From assembly GCA_965207495.1 (NCBI GenBank), contig OZ242287.1:3534001-3598000 (forward strand): a stretch of DNA of 64,000 bases, given 5' to 3'. The position numbers and the translations under genes were made by a program. The notes under the pieces are model-generated. The model saw only the letters and a program-made list of their open reading frames with translations. It made no database searches and was not told the origin of the DNA. The stretch's first letter is position 1, and every line of letters begins with the position of its first letter. The stretch is from Bin5 sp965207495. GTDB taxonomy: Bacteria > Chloroflexota > Anaerolineae > Caldilineales > Caldilineaceae. This document shows positions 24,773-32,982 of this stretch, piece after piece.

Positions 24773-25377
24773 TCCGAAAATTCAAGGATTGAAAATAAAT
24801 TGGGCAAGCTTCAAAGGTTTAGCACCAAGAGAAGACAGGGGAAAAGGCGAATGTCGCCTGCCCGAACCCTCTCAAATCATGGTTAGACCGTGAAATCCCA
24901 TCATGATAATCATCTGTCTGGCTGTGCCAAACTGTACAAAACACGGACATAATATTGAATAATCATTGACAGATCTTGTTCAGAAGAATGAAGTGCGTTA
25001 GGCTGGGAAGTTAACGTTGATAAGTTAACGTTGATAAGTAGTATCGGCGAGATAGAGGGTTCACTTCAGGTGACGAATTAGCCGCCTGTCCAATGAGAAG
25101 CCCGTCGCGTTCCCCGACGGGGCAGTTGAATGCGGCCAGGTGCTGAGGAAGACGTCCAGCAAGCTGGCAAATGCTCTGAGACACGCTTTTCTATTCGACA
25201 GCCTGAACGATCCCCTTGTGACACCATCATAGAAAGGTCCATATCGAGGGAGGCAACAGAGCAAGTCAGGAGGATGTTTCCCGGTTTTGGTAGATCCCTT
25301 GACTCAGGTCGCATAATGCATTAATTTGGAACTGTAGAAACCGTGTTTTATGGAAGTGTCGGAGAAGGGGACAATCA
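24773..25377. other. Divergent regulatory region between regulator and phytoene synthase
   Basis: AT-rich at its left end, with no convincing gene. It contains a GTACAA element (24934-24939), a CATAAT-like -10 near 24949, a lone TTGACA (24966-24971), and the tandem repeat/promoter at 25008-25044, then about 330 bases of apparent crtB leader. Short frames on both strands in 25060-25320 lack ribosome-binding sites and are not called. Confidence 0.5.
25008..25044 (+). promoter_or_regulatory. 14-bp perfect tandem repeat overlapping a crtB promoter candidate
   Basis: AAGTTAACGTTGAT occurs twice without a gap (25008-25021, 25022-25035) and is followed by AAGTAG. A promoter-like pair, TTGATA (25017-25022) and TAGTAT (25039-25044) with a 16-base spacer, lies across the second unit. 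Each unit contains the palindrome GTTAAC. This looks like a dimeric operator placed on the core promoter. Confidence 0.45.
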
Positions 25378-26385
25378 ATGAGCAAAGGGGCTCTGATGAC
25401 TCTGAGAATACGCGACTGGGAGCGCCCTTTGCTTTCTCTCGCGTATGAGGCCGGACAGGCCTACGGCCCGCTGCCACGCCCTAAGGTCAAGGACAAGAAA
25501 GAGCTGGACCTGGCCTATGACTTCTGTGAAGCCGTTACAGCGGTGAACAGCCGTTCCTTTTTTACTGCGTCGCGACTCCTGCCTCGGGAGAAGAGGCGGT
25601 CGGTACGTGCCCTTTACGCATTTTGCCGCAAGAGCGATGACATAGTAGACAAGCCACCCATAGGAAGGCGCGACCCTGACGCGGTGCGCGATGCACTCGC
25701 CGCCTGGCAGACGCGATCTCTAAAACAGACTGCCGACGGTCGCGATCCTGTTGCCCTGGCGTGGTCGGATGCCCGGAGCCAGTTCGGGATTCCACCCCGC
25801 TATGCGGAGCAACTCATCCAGGGCGTGGCACGCGACATCACGGACAATCGCTACAATACCTTCGCCGAATTGACCACTTACTGTTACGGTGTGGCGGCAA
25901 CAGTTGGATTAATGAGCATGCACATCATCGGTTTTTGCGGTGCAGAGGCGATTCCCTATGCGCTTAAGTTAGGTGTGGCGCTGCAGCTGACGAATGTCTT
26001 AAGGGATGTGGGCGAGGACTGGGAGGCAGGGCGTCTCTACCTTCCTTTGGAGGATCTGGGTCGATTCGGGCTCGATGAAACTGACATTGACGCCGGACAA
26101 GTCGATGATCGGTGGCGAGCCTTTATGCGATTTCAGATTGGGCGCACGCGTCAACTCTACGAAGAGGCATGGCCGGGCATCGGGCTTCTTCACGAGGACG
26201 GCCGTTTCGCTATCGGCGCAGCAGCCGAGCTATATCGTGCGATACTTGCCGGCATCGAAAGAAATGACTACGATGTATTTTCTCGGCGGGCCCATGTCAA
26301 TGCGTGGGGCAAACTGAGGCGGCTTCCGTCTATCTGGTGGCGCAGCAAGAAAACAGTTAGTTCGGCGCAAATCGGCCAGACCTAG
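25378..26385 (+). CDS. crtB: Phytoene synthase
   Basis: A 335-residue head-to-head prenyl synthase that joins two geranylgeranyl diphosphates into phytoene, the entry to C40 carotenoids. The first Asp-rich motif is RKSDDIVD and the second is LTNVLRDVGEDWEAGRLYLP, both intact. NSRSFFTASRLLP and YCYGVAATVGLM are further family blocks. The ATG used is preceded by GGAGAAGGGG; another ATG six codons later is possible. It diverges from the carotenoid operon across a roughly 700-base control region. No phytoene desaturase is in the window. Confidence 0.95.
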   Translation: MSKGALMTLRIRDWERPLLSLAYEAGQAYGPLPRPKVKDKKELDLAYDFCEAVTAVNSRSFFTASRLLPREKRRSVRALYAFCRKSDDIVDKPPIGRRDPDAVRDALAAWQTRSLKQTADGRDPVALAWSDARSQFGIPPRYAEQLIQGVARDITDNRYNTFAELTTYCYGVAATVGLMSMHIIGFCGAEAIPYALKLGVALQLTNVLRDVGEDWEAGRLYLPLEDLGRFGLDETDIDAGQVDDRWRAFMRFQIGRTRQLYEEAWPGIGLLHEDGRFAIGAAAELYRAILAGIERNDYDVFSRRAHVNAWGKLRRLPSIWWRSKKTVSSAQIGQT

Positions 26386-26479
26386 CGGGCGCGGGCGAAT
26401 TCACCCAATTCACATGGCTCTACATGCATTCTGCGAGAGGACGATTCCAGGCTCAGTTTCCTAAGTTCAAGTACTGACC

Positions 26480-26916
26480 TCAGGACGCAAGCGACCCAGG
26501 AATAGGTAGCCAGGGACGAAAATCTAGGGTTTCGGTGGGGTTTCCCTGCGAATTGACCGACGTGTTATGCAAGTCCTGACACCTTAGCAGACCATTTTCC
26601 TCGTCCCGATGCGGAACCCAGCAAAAAGTTACAGTGCCCACAGCCGGCTCCAATTGATCCTCCAAAATGTACAACCGAGTCTGATATTGTGTCTGGCCGG
26701 ATCCCGAAACGTCAAGGTCAGCGGAACTGACTCTAGCAACGGAAACCCCTTCTCGACTTCCTCACAACTCTTATACAACCCGCTCTGCCTATCCGGGCCA
26801 AGTCCAATTAATGCACCGCCTTCAGTCTTATGGTGTTGGATCCAAGCATTCTACGCAAATTGTCGGAGGGTAGGCTCCGCCGATCGACAGAAGGTCAATG
26901 GACGTTCCGACAGAAT
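26480..26916 (-). pseudogene. Possible decayed gene remnant
   Basis: On the minus strand, two stretches of protein-like sequence lie in different frames. The upstream part (SERPLTFCRSAEPTLRQFA, an amber stop, then NAWIQHHKTEGGALIGLGP and GFPLLESVPLTLTFRDPA) shifts frame near 26700 into GSGQTQYQTRLYILEDQ and TVTFCWVPHRDEENGLL before a stop at 26480. Amino acid composition is protein-like throughout, and the other frames are poorer. I cannot name a family. A chance reading is possible, so this is tentative. Confidence 0.3.
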
Positions 26917-26950
26917 TCACTTTTCCAATGCAATTCATAGGACCCGAAAA

Positions 26951-26979
26951 TTGACATTCGTTCTTGTAATCGCTACAAT
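26951..26979 (+). promoter_or_regulatory. Near-consensus promoter for the peptide-type ABC operon
   Basis: TTGACA (26951-26956), a 17-base spacer and TACAAT (26974-26979): perfect -35 and one mismatch in -10. It lies about 185 bases before the first ATPase gene; transcription should begin near 26986. Confidence 0.65.
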
Positions 26980-27164
26980 TCCCCCGCTCCCGGCCTGACT
27001 TCGCGGCCGAAGCTGTTTGGGCGGCCTGCCGTGCTTTCTCATGAACGGCAGTAAGACGAGACTACCCCCCTCTTTAGTCTTTGGCCAGTGCCGGGCCCGC
27101 CTCACTTGCGTTTCACTCTCACTTTTCTCCCGCTGGCGACGAACCGGCGGGTAAGAGCAAGTCT

Positions 27165-28211
27165 ATGACCTTGAGTCGGCAGGCGCCGTCGCGTGCGGCG
27201 ACGAACGAAAATAGCGACGCTGATGACACGATCCTCGAACTTCGAGATCTGAAGACCTATTTCTTTCTTGAACGGGGTGTTGTGAAGGCGGTTGACGGTG
27301 TAAATGTTGCAGTAGGGCGCAGAAAGACCCTGGGCGTGGTCGGCGAAAGCGGGTGCGGGAAGAGCGTCACATTTCGCTCAGTGATGCGGCTCATTCAGTC
27401 TCCGCCAGGAAAGATTGTGGAAGGGGAGATACTGCTCCACCGCAAGGATGGAGACACTGTCGATATCGTCAAGCTGGATCCGCGCAGCCGCCAGTTGCGC
27501 GACATTCGCGGCGCCGAGATTGCCATGATCTTCCAGGAGCCGATGACTTCGCTGAACCCGCTTCATCCGGTCGGTCGGCAAATTGCAGAATCGGTCCTGT
27601 TGCACCAGAGCATGTCGCGGCGGGCGGCACAGGAACGGGCCGAAGAGATGTTGAACAGGGTCCACATTGCCGATCCCGAGCGCCGCATCGGCGAGTATCC
27701 GCATCAGTTGAGTGGAGGGATGCGGCAGCGAGTCATGATTGCGCTGGCGCTGAGCTGCAATCCGTCTATCCTGATAGCGGACGAGCCGACCACCGCGCTT
27801 GACGTAACGGTTCAGGCACAGATTCTGGATTTGATGCGGGAACTTCAGTCTGAATTCGATTCAGCGATTGTGCTGATCACGCATAACCTGGGCGTTGTGT
27901 CGCAGATGGCGGATCATGTGGCAGTCATGTACATGGGGCGGGTGGTGGAGTACGCGCCTGTCTCTGAAATCTTCCATAATCCGAAACATCCCTATACCAT
28001 CGGGCTGCTCAACTCGGTGCCGGTCCTGGGACGGAAGGAGGACACTCGTCTGGTCCCGATCACGGGGATGGTACCAAGCCCGATGGAGGATATTCGAGGC
28101 TGCGCCTTTGCCGAGAGATGCCCTGATGCGATGGAAATTTGCTGGGAGCAGTCTCCTGAGTTCAAGGAGCATGAGCCAGGGCACTCGGCGGCCTGCTGGC
28201 TGCATGAATAA
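27165..28211 (+). CDS. Oligopeptide/dipeptide ABC transporter ATP-binding protein (DppD/OppD type)
   Basis: A 348-residue ATPase with Walker A GESGCGKS, Q-loop FQEPMTSLNP, signature LSGGMRQRV, Walker B ILIADEPTTALD and H-loop LITHNL. The C-terminal oligopeptide-transporter extension includes the iron-sulfur-type Cys-rich RGCAFAERCPDAMEIC region. The frame is open upstream; the ATG before TLSRQAPS is chosen because the upstream residues are unlike the family. It is the first gene of an operon for uptake of peptides or, in many such bacteria, oligosaccharides. The second ATPase is encoded at the operon's far end. Confidence 0.92.
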   Translation: MTLSRQAPSRAATNENSDADDTILELRDLKTYFFLERGVVKAVDGVNVAVGRRKTLGVVGESGCGKSVTFRSVMRLIQSPPGKIVEGEILLHRKDGDTVDIVKLDPRSRQLRDIRGAEIAMIFQEPMTSLNPLHPVGRQIAESVLLHQSMSRRAAQERAEEMLNRVHIADPERRIGEYPHQLSGGMRQRVMIALALSCNPSILIADEPTTALDVTVQAQILDLMRELQSEFDSAIVLITHNLGVVSQMADHVAVMYMGRVVEYAPVSEIFHNPKHPYTIGLLNSVPVLGRKEDTRLVPITGMVPSPMEDIRGCAFAERCPDAMEICWEQSPEFKEHEPGHSAACWLHE

Positions 28212-28365
28212 CGCGGCGCCTGCCCGAGCGAATCGGTTTTTCGGGGATCGAAGTAGAAGATGAGTTCGATGTTGCCCGTACTAGACTGACATCCAGTTGC
28301 CTGGTCGCGTCAATGTTGGCGCGAAGTGGCAATATCATACACACACATTTCAAGGAGGCATGTGA

Positions 28366-30537
28366 ATGTCAAGAAGCAAAAAGAGGACGATCTTCCTCAT
28401 TCTTTCGCTGTTGATCGTAACGGCGATGCTGGTCAACGCCTGTGGCGGCGGCGACAGCGAACCGGCGGCCGCTGAGGCGCCGGCCGAAGAAGCCGCACCT
28501 GCAGCCGCTGATGCGGAGGAAGAAGACACGGAAGAGGCGATGGCGGAAGTGGACCTTTCTCCTTCCGAGTATCCTGAACCACAGTTGATTGTCGGCAGCC
28601 GTGAAGTGCAAAAACTGCCTCTGGACCAGATCCTGACCTATAAGGCACTCGACTCCTACAGTGAGCCCGATTGGGTGAGTGAGCTTGTGGCCGAAGGCGT
28701 ATTGCCGCCGGTCGAAGAGCGCCTGCCTGTCGAGCCGCGGGTTATTCTCGAGAGTGGTATGGCCGATGGGATTGGCGTCTACGGCGGTGTCTGGCGCGAC
28801 TTCTCAGCCTGCCCGACCGAAGGTTACAACCGCGGCGCTGGTCAGAGCGCTGGTTGGTTCGGCATCGAAGCGGCCGCCTATGCGTCGCTGCTCAAGTCGG
28901 GCCCGATCTATCGCCGTTCCGATTCGCTCGAGCCGCTGCCGTATCTGGCTAAGAGTTGGGAATGGAGCGAGGACGGCCATGAGCTGACCATGAGCATCAT
29001 CGAGGGCGCCAAGTGGTCGGACGGTCATCCGTTCACCACAGAAGATGTACTGTTCTCGTGGGAAGACATGATTGTCGACCCCAATGTACAGTCACCCAAG
29101 GGCGCGTCGGCCTGGATCTTTGAAGATCAGATGACGGAACTTGTGGTGATCGACGACTTCACTTTCAAGTTTGTCTACCCGGTTGCCTTCCCAGTTCAGT
29201 CCCTCTTCCAGATGGACGAAGGCGACTTTCACATCTCGCCGGCTCACATCCTGAAACCGCTGCATCCCAAGTACAACAGCGAGATGGACTACGTCGATTT
29301 TGAAGCGGCGATGCCGCCTGACAAGACGCCTGTCGTTCTGGGCGAGTTTGTTCCGGTCGAGTACATCACCGATGAGCTGATGATCCTTCGCCGCAACCCG
29401 TACTACTGGGGCGTCGACGAAGCCGGCAACCAGCTTCCCTATCTGGACGAGGTTGTCTTTGAGAAAGGGCCGTCAGGCGTTGGGCGAACGCTGAGCACGC
29501 TCGCCGGCTCGGCTGACCACTCAAACCTGGAGAATCCGAGCACCTTTATCGAGACGCTAAAGCGGGCTGAAGAAGACGACGCCCATTTCTACGTCGAGTG
29601 GGGCCCGGAGACCTTGGGATTCAGCATCAAGCTGAATCTTTCGACGACGTTGGGCGTGAAGGATGACCGCGACGGCGCGGTGCGCGAACTGTTCCGCGAC
29701 CTTCGCTTCCGCCAGGCCGTAAGTTTCGCGCTGGACCGTGAAGGCATTTCGCAGTCGATCCTGCGCGGGCCGTTCCTGAGAGGCTGGGCAGGCGGTCTGT
29801 TCCCCGGCTCCTCCTATTTCGATCGCAATACTGTAGCCTATTACAACCACAACCCTGAGGCCTCGGCCGCGCTGCTGGCCGACCTGGGTTTCGAGGACAC
29901 TGACGGCGACGGCATTCTGAACTGGCCGGCCGACCGCCTTGCCAGCGGTGAAAACCTGGTACTGGCGCTGGTCACCAGTGAAGATGCTGAAGAGACGCAG
30001 ACGGTAGGTGATGCTGCCGTTACACTGCTCGGCGATCTGGGTGTTCAGATTAACGTGCGGCCGTTGAACAGCGCGGCCCGCCGTGAGATGAACGAGGCTG
30101 GCGAGTGGGAGATGAGAGTCGACCGCGACAGCCAGACCTTCGCCGTTCCCTTCACTCGCTGCCGTGAACTTGCTCCGATCGAGCGAGAGTTCAGCTTCCA
30201 TCGCGAAGGCTCCGAGCCGCGCGAGCTTCTTGACTTCGAGCAGGAGCTGGTCGACTTGGCGCTGGCCTTCTGCGTGGAGCCCAACACCGACATTCGCAAA
30301 GAGCTGATGGCCGAATACAACCAGATTTCGACAGAGAATGTCCACTTCGTCGGCGTCTTTGTCGGTCGCTACGGTTTGGCCGCGGCCAAGCGTTTCAAGA
30401 ACGTCCCGGCGGGAATGCCCGTGTTCATGTACAACTGGACCTGGGAAAATGTGATGCCGGAGCAGGTATGGGTTGCTCCTGAGGAGCAGATCGATCAGTT
30501 GCGCCCGGGCGTGATTCCGACCTACGAGAGCGAATAG
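28366..30537 (+). CDS. ABC transporter substrate-binding lipoprotein, family 5 (SBP_bac_5)
   Basis: A 723-residue extracytoplasmic binding protein, longer than the usual 500-600. The lipoprotein signal ends in LVNAC with Cys26, followed by an Ala/Glu-rich flexible linker to about residue 62. The body has family 5 blocks: YLAKSWEWSEDGHELTMSI, AKWSDGHPFTTEDVLFSWE and RFRQAVSFALDREGI. It is preceded by an excellent AAGGAGG ribosome-binding site. It delivers peptides or oligosaccharides to the permeases downstream. A terminator-like hairpin follows the gene, which would raise its transcript over the permease genes. Confidence 0.93.
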   Translation: MSRSKKRTIFLILSLLIVTAMLVNACGGGDSEPAAAEAPAEEAAPAAADAEEEDTEEAMAEVDLSPSEYPEPQLIVGSREVQKLPLDQILTYKALDSYSEPDWVSELVAEGVLPPVEERLPVEPRVILESGMADGIGVYGGVWRDFSACPTEGYNRGAGQSAGWFGIEAAAYASLLKSGPIYRRSDSLEPLPYLAKSWEWSEDGHELTMSIIEGAKWSDGHPFTTEDVLFSWEDMIVDPNVQSPKGASAWIFEDQMTELVVIDDFTFKFVYPVAFPVQSLFQMDEGDFHISPAHILKPLHPKYNSEMDYVDFEAAMPPDKTPVVLGEFVPVEYITDELMILRRNPYYWGVDEAGNQLPYLDEVVFEKGPSGVGRTLSTLAGSADHSNLENPSTFIETLKRAEEDDAHFYVEWGPETLGFSIKLNLSTTLGVKDDRDGAVRELFRDLRFRQAVSFALDREGISQSILRGPFLRGWAGGLFPGSSYFDRNTVAYYNHNPEASAALLADLGFEDTDGDGILNWPADRLASGENLVLALVTSEDAEETQTVGDAAVTLLGDLGVQINVRPLNSAARREMNEAGEWEMRVDRDSQTFAVPFTRCRELAPIEREFSFHREGSEPRELLDFEQELVDLALAFCVEPNTDIRKELMAEYNQISTENVHFVGVFVGRYGLAAAKRFKNVPAGMPVFMYNWTWENVMPEQVWVAPEEQIDQLRPGVIPTYESE

Positions 30538-30564
30538 ATGTTAGTATAGAGAGAAATGAGGAGA

Positions 30565-30604
30565 GAGGAGTGAGAACCGTTCTCACTCCTCGCTCTTTTG
30601 TTTT
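30565..30604 (+). terminator. Intrinsic (partial) terminator after the binding-protein gene
   Basis: A near-perfect inverted repeat (GAGGAGTGAGAAC with GTTCTCACTCCTC; effective loop of about five bases) followed by a T-rich tract at 30592-30604. It lies inside the operon between binding protein and permease, so it probably attenuates, allowing some readthrough. Confidence 0.7.
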
Positions 30605-30643
30605 CAGAGCAAGCATTCCTGACACTACGTAGAAGCCTATCTA

Positions 30644-31672
30644 ATGATTGGATTCATAGTTCGCCGCTTTTCCGTCTCAGTTGCCGTCGTTCTCGGTATC
30701 GCGCTAGTCAGCTTTATCGTGATCCAGTTGCCTCCGGGCGACTATGCTGACGGCTACGAGTCCTTCCTGATCGAGCAGGGCGGCGCCACCGAGGCGGAGG
30801 CGGAACGTCAGGCGAATCTCTTCCGAAAGCGCTATGGGCTGGACAGGCCGCTCCCAATTCAGTTCTATGTCTGGATTCGGGACATGGTGACGAAGGGGAG
30901 TTTCGGCTTTTCTTTCGCCTATAAGCGTGATGTAGGGGAGTTGATCGCTGAACGCCTACCGCGCACCTTGCTGTTGGCAGTCCTGGCCCACTTGACGTCG
31001 ACTGCGGTCGGCATAATCGCCGGCATCTTTGTCGCGCCGCGCCAATATTCGATCGCCGACAATGTGGCAGCATTCATTGCGTTTATCCTTTCGGCGCTGC
31101 CGCGGTTCTGGATAGCACTAGCATTAATGTTTTTCCTTGTCTTTACGCTGGAGCAGGAGCATGTAACTGCTTTCCACTCTCCACAATACGTGGTTGTGCC
31201 GTGGGCGTTCGGCAGCGTCGAAGAGGCGCGAGAGAGCTGGGCCAAACTGGTCGATCTGATGCAACACATTTGGCCGGTTGTGGTCATTGCCGGGCTTGGC
31301 GGCGTGGCCCGTAACATGCGCGTGATGCGCGGCAACATGCTGGACGAGTTGAACGCGCAGTACGTGACGACGGCCCGCTCCAAGGGGTTGACCGAGGGGC
31401 AGGTAATGCGACGGCATGCGGTGCCGAATGCGCTGCACCCGATCATCATGTACCAGGGCACGGTGCTTCCCTACATGCTACAAGGTGAACTGCAGGCGTC
31501 GATTGTGCTGGGTCTGCCGACGATCGGGACGCTGCTGTTGACCTCGCTTCGCAATGAGGACATTTATATCGCCGCCAGTTGTCTTCTGATCTATGGCGTG
31601 CTGCTGGTGGCGGGCAATTTGATCGCCGATATTTCGTTGGCGGTGCTGGATCCGCGGGTGCGGTTCTCGTAA
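30644..31672 (+). CDS. Oligopeptide-type ABC permease 1 (DppB/OppB)
   Basis: A 342-residue inner-membrane permease. The N-terminal IGFIVRRFSVSVAVVLGIALVSF helix, the extended periplasmic loop, the RLPRTLLLAVLAHLTSTAVGI entry to the core and the EAA coupling loop (YVTTARSKGLTEGQVMRRHAVPNALHPII) are typical of DppB. It pairs with the DppC-type permease encoded 145 bases downstream. The gap has no gene; it is the only sizeable spacing among the transport genes apart from the terminator region. Confidence 0.93.
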   Translation: MIGFIVRRFSVSVAVVLGIALVSFIVIQLPPGDYADGYESFLIEQGGATEAEAERQANLFRKRYGLDRPLPIQFYVWIRDMVTKGSFGFSFAYKRDVGELIAERLPRTLLLAVLAHLTSTAVGIIAGIFVAPRQYSIADNVAAFIAFILSALPRFWIALALMFFLVFTLEQEHVTAFHSPQYVVVPWAFGSVEEARESWAKLVDLMQHIWPVVVIAGLGGVARNMRVMRGNMLDELNAQYVTTARSKGLTEGQVMRRHAVPNALHPIIMYQGTVLPYMLQGELQASIVLGLPTIGTLLLTSLRNEDIYIAASCLLIYGVLLVAGNLIADISLAVLDPRVRFS

Positions 31673-31816
31673 AGAGAAAATGGGGAACTTGGAGATGGTC
31701 GTAATGTTTTCTGGAGATGAAGTACTTTCCACAGAGATCTCTGCCAGATGCGGGATCTGCCGGCTGGAAGACTCCCCAATGGTCCAGATCTGTCTAACTG
31801 ACCTATTGAAGAAACT

Positions 31817-32962
31817 ATGACAACTATCCAGGACGGGGTTGGCGCTGAATCTGGGCTGCTGTCGGATGACCCAGGCGAAGAGCAGCACGAGTCCTACTTT
31901 CAACTCGTCTGGCAGCGATTCAGGAAGAGCCGGCCGGCCATTGCCGGCGGGCTTATGGTGCTGTCGCTGATTATTCTGGCTGTTTTTGCCGAATTCTTTG
32001 CGCCGGTCGATCCTGGGGACGCCAATCTCCAGGACAGCTTTATCCCGCCCACCAGAATCCGGATGATCGATCCCGAGGGAAAGTTTCACCTTCGTCCTTT
32101 TGTTTACAATCTGGAGGTGACGATTGATCCCAAGACTTTCGAGCCGCTATGGGAAGAGGACCCCGAACAGCGCTATGACATACAGTTCCTGGTCAAGAGC
32201 TGGGAGTGGAAGATCCTTGGGTTGATCCCAACCCGCTATCATCTTTTCGGCGTGGGCGAAGGCGGGAAGATCCATCTGCTGGGAACGGAGAAGCAGGGTA
32301 GAGACCTGTGGGGCCGGGCCTGCACGGCTGGGCGTATTTCGCTGTCGCTGAGCCTGTTTGCGACGCTGGTCAGCATCGTTGTGGGCGCGGTGGTTGGCAT
32401 CGTTTCCGGTTACTATGGGGGTTTGATCGATAATGTCATACAGCGGTTTGTGGAGTTTGTGGCCTCGTTTCCGCAGCTCCCGCTGTGGCTGGCACTGGCA
32501 GCGATCATCCCGCGCACGTGGGACTCGCTGCAGGTCTTTATTGTTATGGTGATCATCTTCTCGCTGCTCTCATGGACGCTGCTGGCGCGCGAAGTGCGTG
32601 GCAAAGTGCTGGCCTTCCGTGAGACTGATTTTATTCTGGCTGCCAAGGAGATGGGCGCTTCCGACGCGCGCATCATCTTTCTGCACCTGTTCCCCAATTC
32701 GATCAGCCACATCATCGTCGTGCTCACCCTTACCATCCCCCAGATCATACTTGCCGAGGCCTTTCTCAGCTTCCTGGGCATTGGAATCCAGGAACCGCTT
32801 GTGAGCTGGGGCTTCCTGATGCGGGATGCGCAGAACTTGCAAACACTCGGCACGCATACCTGGATCATGACACCGGTTATATTCATCATCGTCGCCGTGC
32901 TGGGATTCAACTTTTTGGGTGACGGTCTGCGTGATGCGGCCGACCCCTATTCGATCGTCTGA
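31817..32962 (+). CDS. Oligopeptide-type ABC permease 2 (DppC/OppC) with extended loop
   Basis: A 381-residue permease, longer than most DppC proteins (about 300). After the first helix (about 37-58) comes an external stretch of roughly 90 residues (rich in Asp, Pro and Trp) before the family entry motif LLGTEKQGRDLWGRACTAGRISLSL. The EAA loop (FILAAKEMGASDARIIFLHLFPNSI) and C-terminal helices are normal. The long loop faces outside and could contact the binding protein or the cytochrome encoded next. It is separated by 20 bases from the multiheme gene. Confidence 0.92.
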   Translation: MTTIQDGVGAESGLLSDDPGEEQHESYFQLVWQRFRKSRPAIAGGLMVLSLIILAVFAEFFAPVDPGDANLQDSFIPPTRIRMIDPEGKFHLRPFVYNLEVTIDPKTFEPLWEEDPEQRYDIQFLVKSWEWKILGLIPTRYHLFGVGEGGKIHLLGTEKQGRDLWGRACTAGRISLSLSLFATLVSIVVGAVVGIVSGYYGGLIDNVIQRFVEFVASFPQLPLWLALAAIIPRTWDSLQVFIVMVIIFSLLSWTLLAREVRGKVLAFRETDFILAAKEMGASDARIIFLHLFPNSISHIIVVLTLTIPQIILAEAFLSFLGIGIQEPLVSWGFLMRDAQNLQTLGTHTWIMTPVIFIIVAVLGFNFLGDGLRDAADPYSIV

Positions 32963-32982
32963 GAAGCTGACGGAGAACGGAG

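Noticed and set aside
25061..25324. Short frames on both strands upstream of crtB
   Set aside because: No ribosome-binding site; lie in the apparent crtB leader.
26609..26998. 129-codon plus-strand frame after crtB
   Set aside because: Low-complexity, no ribosome-binding site, and opposite a more protein-like, broken minus-strand reading.
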